Below, piece by piece: positions 23,228-31,600 of a stretch of DNA of 64,000 nt. The position numbers were made by a program, and so were the translations under genes. The stretch is from Sporomusa sphaeroides DSM 2875 (lineage in GTDB: Bacteria; Bacillota; Negativicutes; Sporomusales; Sporomusaceae). Under the pieces are notes generated by a model that saw nothing but the letters and a program-made list of their open reading frames with translations, made no database searches and was not told the DNA's origin. Every line of letters starts with the position of its first letter. Positions within the stretch are counted from its first letter, which is position 1. The DNA is taken from positions 386,001 through 450,000 of the forward strand of contig NZ_CP146991.1 in the NCBI RefSeq assembly GCF_001941975.2, given 5' to 3'.

Positions 23228-23956
23228 CTAGGCTACGATGGTTTTGTTAGTTATGTGGTTAATGCCAACTGTAGAGCAGAAACATTCAAACAAGCCGGCT
23301 GTGCTGCGCTGCGCGAGGGGAAGAAGGCAGGTGGTCACAGTATGAAAGCGGGTATGATTTTCCTCTGTTACCCATTCTAAATAGTCGGCTGCTGCGGCAG
23401 CATTATTGATAAGGAGCACATATGGGGTTAAAGGCGCGGTATATATACCCTGGTATTCGCTGGCGAACGCAGTATGGTTACATTTAACCCAATTTTCATA
23501 TTCCTTATGCCCGGCAAAGAGTTTGGCCCGGGCGTGGTGCGGAACACAAACATCCTGCAGCAGATGCGCGGCGGCTCCCAGGAAGAAAATGCTTTGGGCA
23601 AAATTGCTTTGCCAGGCATTTTTCAGGGCCAATTCATAATAGACCGAAAAATCATCAAGGGCGGTGGCAAATTGCCATAAGCCTTTGCCTGTCAATGGTT
23701 CATAGTAATGGCTGATATTTTTCCAGCCTTTGTCGGCCCAATATACGCCAGCCGTAAGCTCAGGAAGAAACTGCTCAAGAAAATACGCATGAGTTTCCAA
23801 ACCGTCATTGTGTAAAATGGTAACCGCCTGCCTGTTAAGAAACTCATGTGTTATGCTGGGGCGGTCAAACAAACTTTGAAACGGGCTAATGGCAGTGAGC
23901 AACAGTCTGGCTCCGGCTACGCCTGTGGCTCCTGCTGATAATGACTTGGTTCGCAT
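23228..23956 (-). CDS. Zinc-dependent phospholipase C-like protein
   Basis: A 242-residue member of the zinc-dependent phospholipase C / P1 nuclease fold. The metal ligands of the family are visible in order: H37 (SITHEFL), D75 (GVYWADKGW), H83 (ISHYYEP), H131 and D135 (AAHLLQD), H141 (VPHH), H150 and E154 (GHKEYENW). These enzymes cleave phospholipids to diacylglycerol and a phosphorylated head group. It lies 37 bp after a diacylglycerol-glucosyltransferase-like gene on the same strand. The N-terminus is only weakly signal-like, so export is uncertain, and the usual N-terminal Trp ligand is not evident. Confidence 0.82.
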   Translation of the reverse strand: MRTKSLSAGATGVAGARLLLTAISPFQSLFDRPSITHEFLNRQAVTILHNDGLETHAYFLEQFLPELTAGVYWADKGWKNISHYYEPLTGKGLWQFATALDDFSVYYELALKNAWQSNFAQSIFFLGAAAHLLQDVCVPHHARAKLFAGHKEYENWVKCNHTAFASEYQGIYTAPLTPYVLLINNAAAAADYLEWVTEENHTRFHTVTTCLLPLAQRSTAGLFECFCSTVGINHITNKTIVA

Positions 23957-23993
23957 AAGTCATGTCCTCCCCATTACCAGTTGTCAACGCTTT

Positions 23994-25151
23994 TTAACGC
24001 GATACTGCGGCTCCGGAACTAAAGAGCTTTTGCCAGATGGTGGTTGCAATGGTTTGAGCGGCAGCGGGACGGGCAAGCAGGCCTGCCATCTCCCGCATAT
24101 AATGCAGGCGCTCAGGTTCGGTCATCAATTCATAGACAGTGCTGGCCAGGTTATGGTTGTTTTGGACCCATAGCGCGGCACCTCTTTGGCTGAGATAGGC
24201 GGCGTTTTCTTCTTCCTGCCCGGGAATGGCCTGGCAGAAAAGCATAGGTAAACGCATGGACAACGCCTCGCTGATAGTAAGGGCTCCCGGTTTAGTGATA
24301 AGTAAATCGGCTGCGGCCATAAGTTCAGGAATGTGCCGGGAATAGCCAATGACTTTGACCGGATGGGTAAGCTCGTGGGCTTTTGCTAAAAGACTGCGGC
24401 GAAGGGTTGCGTTGCGGCCGGTCACCACCACTAAATTAAACGGCAGCGGTAAAGCATCAATCGCAAACACTGCCTGTTTTAAATCACCCAGTCCAAGACC
24501 GCCGCCCATAATGAGAATGACAGGGTGTGTATTGGTAAAACCCAGCGTCTGGCGAATGGCTGCCTGATCAGTCGCAGCAGGCTGGAACTTGGCGTCGATG
24601 GGAATACCGGTGGCATGAATGCGGGCTTGGTTGATCCCTTGCAGCGTTAATTCCTGTTTCAGCTTGGCGGTGGCGACAAAGTATAAATCAGTTTCGCTAT
24701 AGCACCAGAGGCGGTGTAAGGAAAAATCAGTAATAACACCAATAAGCGGTGTGGTAATTTGGCGGGTGCGCTTAAGATAGGCCGCCGCGCCGCAGGGAAA
24801 GGGGTGGGTGCAGATAATGGCCTCAGGACGGTGTTTGAGGGTTAAGTCAAGCATGCTTCGTTTCATAGTTATGGCCATGAGGTTTTGCACTTTACTGCCA
24901 GGCAGCGGCATCTGCGACAAGCGGTACATAAGATCATACATATCAGGGAAGATATCAATCATTTTAAGGTACGATTCTTTTACCAGTGTATTAAGATACG
25001 AGTTGCCGCCGGCCATGAAGTCGACAACCTCGGCTGCAGCTAAATGATTGCTTTCAAGTGCTGTCTTAATCGCCTGGGCTGCCTGTGTATGGCCGGCTCC
25101 CAGTGATGCGGAAACCAATAAAATTTTTACCGGTTTGTTTCTTGTCGACAA
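23994..25151 (-). CDS. UgtP/MGDG-synthase-like diacylglycerol glycosyltransferase
   Basis: A 385-residue GT28 glycosyltransferase of the UgtP/MGD1 type. N-terminal LLVSASLGAGHTQAAQAI, the MGDG-synthase THPFPC region, then donor-binding ILIMGGGLGLGD and LITKPGALTISEAL. It should transfer a sugar from UDP-glucose or UDP-galactose to diacylglycerol. TTG 25151 is chosen because GAGGTGATC lies just before it; GTG 25160 is an alternative. A Pho box and -10 precede it on this strand. With the phospholipase C gene it forms an apparent lipid-remodelling operon. Confidence 0.85.
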   Translation of the reverse strand: MSTRNKPVKILLVSASLGAGHTQAAQAIKTALESNHLAAAEVVDFMAGGNSYLNTLVKESYLKMIDIFPDMYDLMYRLSQMPLPGSKVQNLMAITMKRSMLDLTLKHRPEAIICTHPFPCGAAAYLKRTRQITTPLIGVITDFSLHRLWCYSETDLYFVATAKLKQELTLQGINQARIHATGIPIDAKFQPAATDQAAIRQTLGFTNTHPVILIMGGGLGLGDLKQAVFAIDALPLPFNLVVVTGRNATLRRSLLAKAHELTHPVKVIGYSRHIPELMAAADLLITKPGALTISEALSMRLPMLFCQAIPGQEEENAAYLSQRGAALWVQNNHNLASTVYELMTEPERLHYMREMAGLLARPAAAQTIATTIWQKLFSSGAAVSR

Positions 25152-25249
25152 AGTGATCACCTCGTCACTAATCTTATTTTTATCCGATAACCAAAGTTGC
25201 TGTTTTTCTGGCTTTAAAGCTGGATGCCAGAAGCAGGAGTCTTACTACT

Positions 25250-25303
25250 ATGATAGCAAGTTGCAGCAAGATGACTGTTAACACCGGATTAATAAAGTGT
25301 TAA
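25250..25303 (-). promoter_or_regulatory. Pho box and -10 of the lipid-remodelling operon
   Basis: On the minus strand: TTAACA (25303-25298), N5, TTAATC (25292-25287), N5, TTAACA (25281-25276), then TATCAT at 25255-25250, which begins 21 bp after the last base of the box. The geometry is the same as at pstB, pstS and pstC. The leader to the TTG start would be about 90 bases. Confidence 0.82.
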
Positions 25304-25397
25304 ATTTTTTCTGATGCTTAACCCGCTCTATGGGTCTGGGTTTCTAAAAGGGAGTTATCTCCAAAGGATCCAGTAAGATGTAAATTGACTTTATATA

Positions 25398-25493
25398 TAA
25401 AGAAAACACGGCTTGCGCCGAGCCTTTGGCGAAAGCGAAAGCCGATGTTGCCCTTATCCTGCTTGTAAGAAAGTTATACTTTCTGTTAGGACA
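25398..25493 (-). repeat. Dispersed structured repeat, copy C
   Basis: Reverse-oriented copy of the repeat at 1923-2024 and 17301-17402, with the same nested AGAAAGT/ACTTTCT stem and GGCT/AGCC hairpin. Its T-rich end points to the Pho box, 94 bp away. It also follows the EAL-GGDEF gene and could serve as that gene's terminator. The rest of 25304-25537 has no gene. Confidence 0.8.
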
Positions 25494-25537
25494 AAAAAGG
25501 CCGCTAAGCGGCAAACAAGCGGCGTGTTTTTTGCTAG

Positions 25538-27454
25538 CTATCGGGCTGTTGTCTGACTCGCTTTGTGCCGGCGGTCATAGACAACGCAGGAACCGGCTTG
25601 CTGTTTGGCCAGACTTTTTAGATCGGCGGCTACTTCGGCAAGCTCAAGATAATTGTTAAAAGGGTGCAATTGGTTAGTGACAACGGCAATGGAAATGGAA
25701 GTGACAGGGAAGCGTTCAAACTGGCCTTTGCGATTCTTGACTTCCAGATAGCCTTTAGTTAGATCGTCAGGGTGATACTGGCTGGTAACCTCGCGGTCAA
25801 ATAGTTCAATAATGTTTTCTGCGATATTTTGTACATATTCGGGTTTGGTAATGATGATGAAATCATCGCCACCGATATGGCCGAAAAAATCATCGGCAGA
25901 GCCTGACTTGCCAAGGCTCCGGCTTACTATCTGTGAGGTTAGCAGCAGTACTTTATCGCCGCGTTCAAAACCATATTTATCATTGTATGCCTTAAAGTTG
26001 TCAAGGTCAAGATACATAACCGCAAAAGCGTCCCTGTTCTCAATCAGCTCCTTAAGGCGGCTTTCGATAACCAGATTACCCGGCAGGCCGGTAAGCGGAT
26101 TGGAATTATGTGCCCGGTGGATTTGCAGGTTGGTTATATTATTTAACAGTGACATCACCGATACTGTACCCAAAAACTTGCCGTCCCGGACAACAATGAT
26201 AAAGTCATATATGTTGTATTCTTCCCGCCCCATGGCAATTTGTGAGACCGCTTCCAGCGGCAGTTCGGCATTAACAATGAGTGGTTTTTTATCCATTACC
26301 CGCTCAACCGGGCGCCGGTAATACAGGGACATTCCATAATTTGTGCCTAACTGATAATACAGTTTATCCTTCATGAGTAAGCCGACCGGCCGGTCCCCAT
26401 CATCAACAACCACAAGGCCATTGACATGTCTTGTGGTAAAAATCTCCTCAACCGTATTTACCGCTGTGGCAGGTTGTACGGTAGGAACCGGCTCGGCAAT
26501 TTCGCCGATGTTTATTCCAAGGCCTTTACGGGAACGGGATTTGGCCTGTTTATCCTGAAAATTAAAATCGGCAATCATCTCCAGCACCTCCTCAGATATT
26601 TTCGGCGGCGGAAAGTCCGGGCGTGCCAGAAAATAACCCTGACCATAGTGTACTCCCTTACTAATCAGGGTGGACAGTTCGTCAGCGCTTTCAATGCCTT
26701 CGGCAATAACCTTGCTGTGGATAACTGCAGCCAGCTTGGTCATAGCGTCAACCATAGCTTGTTTGAGCGGGTCTTTATCAATGGCGTGAATAATGGAGCG
26801 ATCAAGTTTGATGTAATTAGGACGAAGTGCCGCAATGGCTTCCAGACTGGAATAGCCTGCACCGGCGTCGTCTACGGCAATGCGGTACCCTTGCTGGCGG
26901 TAATGGTTGAGTGATTTGGCAAAGCTTTCGAAATCCGTAATGGCTGTACGCTCGGTAATTTCAAAAGTAACCTGATCAGGATTAAGACCCTGACGGATTA
27001 AGAATGCCTTAGTCAGGCCGCCGCGAAAATCAGGGTCCTTGACAACCTCGGCATTCATATTGAGAAACAGCAGCTGCTTTACCCCGAGGGTGGTAGCATG
27101 CCTAAGTGCTGTCTCGCGGCATAGTTGCTCGAGGGCTAATAGGCGGTTCGTAGCGATAGCAACGCGAAAGAGGTTGGCCGGATAATGCAGCGGGCTATCT
27201 GCCGGGCCGCGGCTCAATGCTTCATAGCCCATGATAGTTCCTGTTTGCAAGCTGACAATGGGTTGATAAACAGGTGTGATTCTTCTGCCTTTAATAATTG
27301 CCTCCAGCTCTTTTCCTAAGTCTGGTGTGATGCAAGGCGCGGATGATATTGCCGCATCGGCCAGGGAAATACCGCTGAGCTGCAGCGCCGCATTGTTAAA
27401 TCCCATAATGCTACTACAAATGTCATCCAGCCATTGAGGCAGTTTTAGTGGCAA
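25538..27454 (-). CDS. EAL-CBS-GGDEF cyclic-di-GMP protein
   Basis: A 638-residue soluble protein. EAL domain at about 45-290: intact GYEALSRG, LFLNMNAE, TFEITERTA, VDDAGAGYSS, IKLDRSII, KVIAEGIE, GYFLARP, so an active c-di-GMP phosphodiesterase is likely. Two CBS motifs at about 320-450, possibly nucleotide binding. GGDEF-like domain at about 465-620 with GGDDF in place of GGDEF; activity uncertain. TTG 27454 is chosen because AGGAGG lies seven bases upstream. Domain order EAL first is less common. No signal or membrane segment is seen. Confidence 0.88.
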   Translation of the reverse strand: MPLKLPQWLDDICSSIMGFNNAALQLSGISLADAAISSAPCITPDLGKELEAIIKGRRITPVYQPIVSLQTGTIMGYEALSRGPADSPLHYPANLFRVAIATNRLLALEQLCRETALRHATTLGVKQLLFLNMNAEVVKDPDFRGGLTKAFLIRQGLNPDQVTFEITERTAITDFESFAKSLNHYRQQGYRIAVDDAGAGYSSLEAIAALRPNYIKLDRSIIHAIDKDPLKQAMVDAMTKLAAVIHSKVIAEGIESADELSTLISKGVHYGQGYFLARPDFPPPKISEEVLEMIADFNFQDKQAKSRSRKGLGINIGEIAEPVPTVQPATAVNTVEEIFTTRHVNGLVVVDDGDRPVGLLMKDKLYYQLGTNYGMSLYYRRPVERVMDKKPLIVNAELPLEAVSQIAMGREEYNIYDFIIVVRDGKFLGTVSVMSLLNNITNLQIHRAHNSNPLTGLPGNLVIESRLKELIENRDAFAVMYLDLDNFKAYNDKYGFERGDKVLLLTSQIVSRSLGKSGSADDFFGHIGGDDFIIITKPEYVQNIAENIIELFDREVTSQYHPDDLTKGYLEVKNRKGQFERFPVTSISIAVVTNQLHPFNNYLELAEVAADLKSLAKQQAGSCVVYDRRHKASQTTAR

Positions 27455-27610
27455 CGTGATTCCTCCTAACAAGACTAAGTAACTATATCCAGTATAATCC
27501 TCAATAAGACATGCTTTGTAATGATTGTGTTAAGTTTTTATAAATGTATGCAACAGGCATTTGCTTGCCATAATAAGATAGAAGAAAATGTTTAGCGAGG
27601 TGGATTTAGG

Positions 27611-28570
27611 ATGAACAGAAAAATTATTGTTTGTTTGGTATTACTTGGTGTTTTAAGTCTGGCGCTTATCGGCTGCAGTTCGCCGCAGAAAAAACCGGAA
27701 ACGCCTCCGACGCCTGCTCCCCAACAAGCCACCCAGCAGCAAGAGCCGGATATTACTGTATTTATGCATGAAACCGGTGAGAAAAAGACTATGAAAATGG
27801 AAGAATATCTTGCCGGGGTTGTGGCCGGGGAGATGAAGAACGACTGGCCGGTAGAAGCGCTGGCAGCTCAGGCAATTATTGCCCGCACTTTTACGCTGGA
27901 GGCGATGGAGACCAAAGGTGGTGTGCCTGAACGCGGCACCCAGGCTTCCACCGATATCAAGGAATTTCAGGCTTATAATGCCAAGGCGGTTAATGACAAT
28001 GTTAAAAAGGCCGTGCAAATGACCCGCGGTATGGTCTTAACCTATCAGGGCAAACCCATTAAAGGCTGGTTCCACGCTTCGGCCGGTGGTATTACCGCTA
28101 CTGCCAAAGAAGGGCTCAACTACCGGGAGGCTGAGCCGCCTTACATCCAATCTGTTCAATCACCGGATGAGTTGGCACCTGCAGATATTAAAAACTGGAC
28201 AATTGTTTTCCCGAAAGAAGCTGTTATGGCAGCTATGGCCAAGATGGGCAAAAAAGTAAACGATATCAGCAGTATTGAAATTACCCAGAAAGGCCCGTCA
28301 GGCCGGGCAGTTATGCTTAGGGTTAACCGTGAAGTGGAAGTGTCAGCACCTGAACTGCGGGTGGCGCTGGACAGTACCAAACTTAAATCCATGCTGTTAG
28401 ACAAAATCGAAGTCGGGGAAGAGAATGTAACCTTTGCCGGTAAGGGCTACGGTCATGGAGTCGGTATGTCCCAGTGGGGAGCTAACCGTATGGCGAAAGA
28501 TGGTAAAAAGCCTGAGGACATTGTTACCCATTATTTTAAAGGCGTGAAAGTCGAAAAGCGTTGGGATTAA
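27611..28570 (+). CDS. SpoIID/LytB-like lipoprotein
   Basis: A 319-residue lipoprotein (signal ending LALIGCSS) with a proline-rich linker and a SpoIID/LytB domain. Hallmarks: MEEYLAGVVAGEM, LAAQAIIARTFTLE, FHASAGG and GYGHGVGMSQWGA. SpoIID is a lytic transglycosylase that removes stem-cleaved peptidoglycan during spore engulfment. This may be SpoIID itself or a paralogue; the gene is not in the usual spoIID neighbourhood and is lipid-anchored, which favours a paralogue. It is followed by the germination cluster. Confidence 0.85.
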   Translation: MNRKIIVCLVLLGVLSLALIGCSSPQKKPETPPTPAPQQATQQQEPDITVFMHETGEKKTMKMEEYLAGVVAGEMKNDWPVEALAAQAIIARTFTLEAMETKGGVPERGTQASTDIKEFQAYNAKAVNDNVKKAVQMTRGMVLTYQGKPIKGWFHASAGGITATAKEGLNYREAEPPYIQSVQSPDELAPADIKNWTIVFPKEAVMAAMAKMGKKVNDISSIEITQKGPSGRAVMLRVNREVEVSAPELRVALDSTKLKSMLLDKIEVGEENVTFAGKGYGHGVGMSQWGANRMAKDGKKPEDIVTHYFKGVKVEKRWD

Positions 28571-28571
28571 G

Positions 28572-29363
28572 GTGAATAAGACAGAAGAACCGTCCCCTTG
28601 TATGCAGCCTTGTATGCGCCGGCGTGAAACAGCCAAAGTTACTTTTTATACTATCGGGATGATTTATCACCGTCCTCCTGGCGTGATTGCCTGGTGGTCG
28701 GCCGCTTTTCCTGGATTTGGCTATATTTCGCTGTGCAGCCATTTGAAGGGGTATCTGTTTATTATCTGGGAGATTATTATCAATGTTAATTCCAACTTAA
28801 ATGCAGCCATTGTTTACGCTTTTACCGGCCGGTTTGACATGAGTATTGCCGTAGTTGACAGCCGGTGGCTGCTCTTATATTGCCCTGTCTACATTTTTAA
28901 CATTTGGTGCAGCTACCGGATGGCTGTCAGCATTAATAAAGTGGCGCAAATCACCCAAAACCAGCCGCTCAGTATCAAGCCGCAGGCTATTACCGGGATA
29001 GGGATTAATATCCTGGACAAGCGGCCGCCTTATTTGGCGATTGTCTGGTCGATGCTCATGCCCGGACTGGGGCATGTTTATACGACCAGACTCACCACGG
29101 CGTTAGTGCTGATTGGAATATGGACAATGACTGTCTTTTATTCGGGTTTTTTGCCGGCGCTGCACCTGACCCTGCTTGGTCAGTTCGGCCAGGCGGTATT
29201 GAGTGCTGATCCTCAATGGCTGCTGTTTCTTCCTTCTATTTACTGTTTCAGCATGTATGATGCTTATGCCTATTGTGTGGAGTACAATAGTCTGTTTGAC
29301 CGGGAGCAAGCCCAGTTTCTGCACAATAATTACCAGGATGCAGCCTTTGAAATGCCGCTGTAG
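28572..29363 (+). CDS. Membrane protein with two TM2-like repeats
   Basis: A 263-residue membrane protein, not a characterised family. Two similar segments, PPGVIAWWSAAFPGFGYISL and PPYLAIVWSMLMPGLGHVYT, resemble the PG-x-GH-Y repeat of TM2-like proteins. GTG 28572 is uncertain: the first 15 codons include AGAAGAACCGTCCCCTTGT, which resembles the GGGAC-type intergenic palindromes, so the true start may be ATG 28602 or 28614. It lies at the head of the germination gene cluster. Confidence 0.6.
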   Translation: MNKTEEPSPCMQPCMRRRETAKVTFYTIGMIYHRPPGVIAWWSAAFPGFGYISLCSHLKGYLFIIWEIIINVNSNLNAAIVYAFTGRFDMSIAVVDSRWLLLYCPVYIFNIWCSYRMAVSINKVAQITQNQPLSIKPQAITGIGINILDKRPPYLAIVWSMLMPGLGHVYTTRLTTALVLIGIWTMTVFYSGFLPALHLTLLGQFGQAVLSADPQWLLFLPSIYCFSMYDAYAYCVEYNSLFDREQAQFLHNNYQDAAFEMPL

Positions 29364-29399
29364 TGCTTGTAGTAGTATTTATGATGGAAGGCCTGAAAC

Positions 29400-29861
29400 A
29401 TGTATATTATCGCTACCTATCGCCACTCGCTCAATCTGGAGCTAGCGGTTGCCCGCCTGGAGGAACAAGGCTTGGGTAAAGCTAACATTATGGCTGTGCC
29501 ATTACAATGTCAAAGAACTTCTGTTCATGTGTTGACTTCCCTGCAGGATACTGATGGAGTAGGCCTGGTTGGGGGTTCGTTGGCTTTTGGCACGGCTACC
29601 ATGGTGCTTGCGACAATATACGGGTTTGTCTGGTATGGGGGGCCTATTGTCTGGGGCTTGATCGGCTTGTTCTGCGGGACTGGCCTGTGGCTGACAGGTT
29701 CAATTATTTTTCGGAAAAGAAACTGGGAAAAAAATGGAGCCTGTAATACCGGGTTTGGCCAGATTGTTCTTATTATCCGCTGTGAGCCAGTTGAGCTTCA
29801 GATGGTAAAAAATATTTTGGCAGACAATATGGCACAGGCTATTGGCGTACTGGAACGGTAA
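29400..29861 (+). CDS. Hypothetical membrane protein, 153 aa
   Basis: A 153-residue protein with soluble ends (HSLNLELAVARLEEQGLGKA and IIRCEPVELQMVKNILADN, each like a ferredoxin-type strand-helix unit) around a glycine-rich two-helix membrane segment. GGAAGG precedes the ATG. It sits 17 bp before the gerA-like gene and is probably co-transcribed. No function assigned. Confidence 0.6.
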   Translation: MYIIATYRHSLNLELAVARLEEQGLGKANIMAVPLQCQRTSVHVLTSLQDTDGVGLVGGSLAFGTATMVLATIYGFVWYGGPIVWGLIGLFCGTGLWLTGSIIFRKRNWEKNGACNTGFGQIVLIIRCEPVELQMVKNILADNMAQAIGVLER

Positions 29862-29878
29862 AGGGAGGCTGTCCGGCG

Positions 29879-31528
29879 GTGGGGAAAAACAATAAGGACA
29901 ACCTGTGCAGGCTTGGCAAACTGTCAGATGTTTTACCGGAAAATGAGCTGCATACAGTCAAGAGACAACTAACCTCGCTAAAGCAATTGATTCAGGACAG
30001 TGCCCGCATTGGCGAGGATATGTCCGGGGTTTTGGCTGATCTCAGGGCTGTACCGGCAGCCAATGATGATATGTTTGTTTTTACACCGGAATTATCGCAA
30101 AATGTTACCTTGTTACAAGCGGTTTTTCGCGATTGCAGTGATATCAAATTCCGGTTTTTTAAGACAGGCGGCAGGCAGGCGCTGCTGGTATTTCTGGATG
30201 GTATGGTTGACTCTGCTGCGCTGGAGCTCAATGTATTGAAGCCGCTGATGGTGTTTGCCGCAGAAGGCGCCGATCTAAAAAAGCTAATGGCAGAAAGGCT
30301 CACGGTAGCTGCCCTCAACCTGGAAACAAGTGCCAATGTTGCGGTTGAGGCTGTCATGAGCGGCAATGTCCTTGTTTTGATTGACGGTATACCGGAGCTA
30401 TTATCAATTGACGCTATTAAATATGTTAAACGCAATGTCAGTGCACCGGTACTTGAAGAAAGTTTGCGCGGCCCGCAAGATGCTTTTAATGAAACGCTGA
30501 AAGATAATCTTGTGCTGCTGCGCCGGCGCGCGAAAGATCCCAATATCAAAATCCGTATCCTGGAAGTGGGGGAGCGCAGCAAGACATCGGTAGCGCTGAT
30601 TTACTCGGCGAATTTGGTTAAGCCCGGACTTATGGAGGAAGTAGAGCGCAGGCTTCAGGCTCTTGATAAGGATATTATCCTGGTATCCAAAACGCTGGAA
30701 GAGACCCTTGTTGAGCATCCCTGGACGCCTTTTCCGCAACTGGACTCTACGGAGCGGCCGGAAAAGGTAATGGCTGCCATCTATGAAGGACGGATGGCAA
30801 TTCTTGTGGATAATACTCCGGCTTCCATTATCATCCCCTGTACCTATGCCAGTATTATGCAGGCTGTTGACGATTATACCATCCCGGCTTCGGTGGCCTG
30901 CCTGGTCCGGATCAGCCGTCACGCGGCCGCGTTTATTGCCATCTACCTGCCGGCATTGTATATTGCGATCGTATCCTACCATCCCGGCATGCTGCCAACC
31001 GGTTTGGCGATATCCATTGCCGAACTTAGGGCGCGGACACCCTTCCCCTCATTCTTAGAGGCACTATTAATGGAAATCCTGCTGGAGCTTTTTCAGGAAG
31101 CCATCACCCGGCTGCCCAAGAAGGTCTCCAGTGCCGCCAGTATGGTGGGGGCTTTTGTTATTGGCACTACCGTTGTCCAGGCCGGACTGGTCAACCCGCT
31201 GCTGGTTGTGGTAATTGCCACTACCGCCATTGCGTCTTATGCCATGCCTTACTATTCTTTTGGCCTGGGGCTGCGGGCGCTCAGGGTTCCCATACTGTTT
31301 CTGGCAGCTACCCTGGGCTTATATGGAGTGATGCTGGGTGTTATTATTATTACCGTGCACCTTTGTTCGCTGAAAAATTTTGGCGAGTCCTATCTTGGCG
31401 GCATGCTGAATATTGATACTTTTGCCGATTGGAAAGACACATTGATTCGCGCGCCGCAAAGGTTCATGAAAAAGCGACCGGTAGAGTTTGGTGCACAGGA
31501 TAAAAAGCGGGCAGGTGACAGTCAGTAG
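29879..31528 (+). CDS. Spore germination protein, GerA subunit type
   Basis: A 549-residue GerA/SpoVAF family protein. N-terminal soluble domain (about 1-290) with FFKTGGRQALLVFLDGMVD, the conserved RRRAKDPNIKI region, then four to five membrane helices from about residue 330 (FIAIYLPALYIAIVSYHPGM and TPFPSFLEALLMEILLELFQ). It forms the A subunit of a nutrient germinant receptor in the spore inner membrane. GTG start with GGGAGG ten bases upstream. It is followed by gerB- and gerC-type genes. Confidence 0.9.
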   Translation: MGKNNKDNLCRLGKLSDVLPENELHTVKRQLTSLKQLIQDSARIGEDMSGVLADLRAVPAANDDMFVFTPELSQNVTLLQAVFRDCSDIKFRFFKTGGRQALLVFLDGMVDSAALELNVLKPLMVFAAEGADLKKLMAERLTVAALNLETSANVAVEAVMSGNVLVLIDGIPELLSIDAIKYVKRNVSAPVLEESLRGPQDAFNETLKDNLVLLRRRAKDPNIKIRILEVGERSKTSVALIYSANLVKPGLMEEVERRLQALDKDIILVSKTLEETLVEHPWTPFPQLDSTERPEKVMAAIYEGRMAILVDNTPASIIIPCTYASIMQAVDDYTIPASVACLVRISRHAAAFIAIYLPALYIAIVSYHPGMLPTGLAISIAELRARTPFPSFLEALLMEILLELFQEAITRLPKKVSSAASMVGAFVIGTTVVQAGLVNPLLVVVIATTAIASYAMPYYSFGLGLRALRVPILFLAATLGLYGVMLGVIIITVHLCSLKNFGESYLGGMLNIDTFADWKDTLIRAPQRFMKKRPVEFGAQDKKRAGDSQ

Positions 31529-31600
31529 TCCGCCAAGTCTAAAGCTATCGGATGAATCGCGACAGGAACACTATGGATTTGGGGTTGGGGGACTGCTGTT

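Noticed and set aside
25158..25160. GTG start for the glycosyltransferase
   Set aside because: GTG overlaps the GAGGTGATC ribosome site itself, which serves TTG 25151.
30404..30982. 192-codon minus-strand ORF
   Set aside because: Antisense shadow of the gerA-type gene; no ribosome site or known domain.
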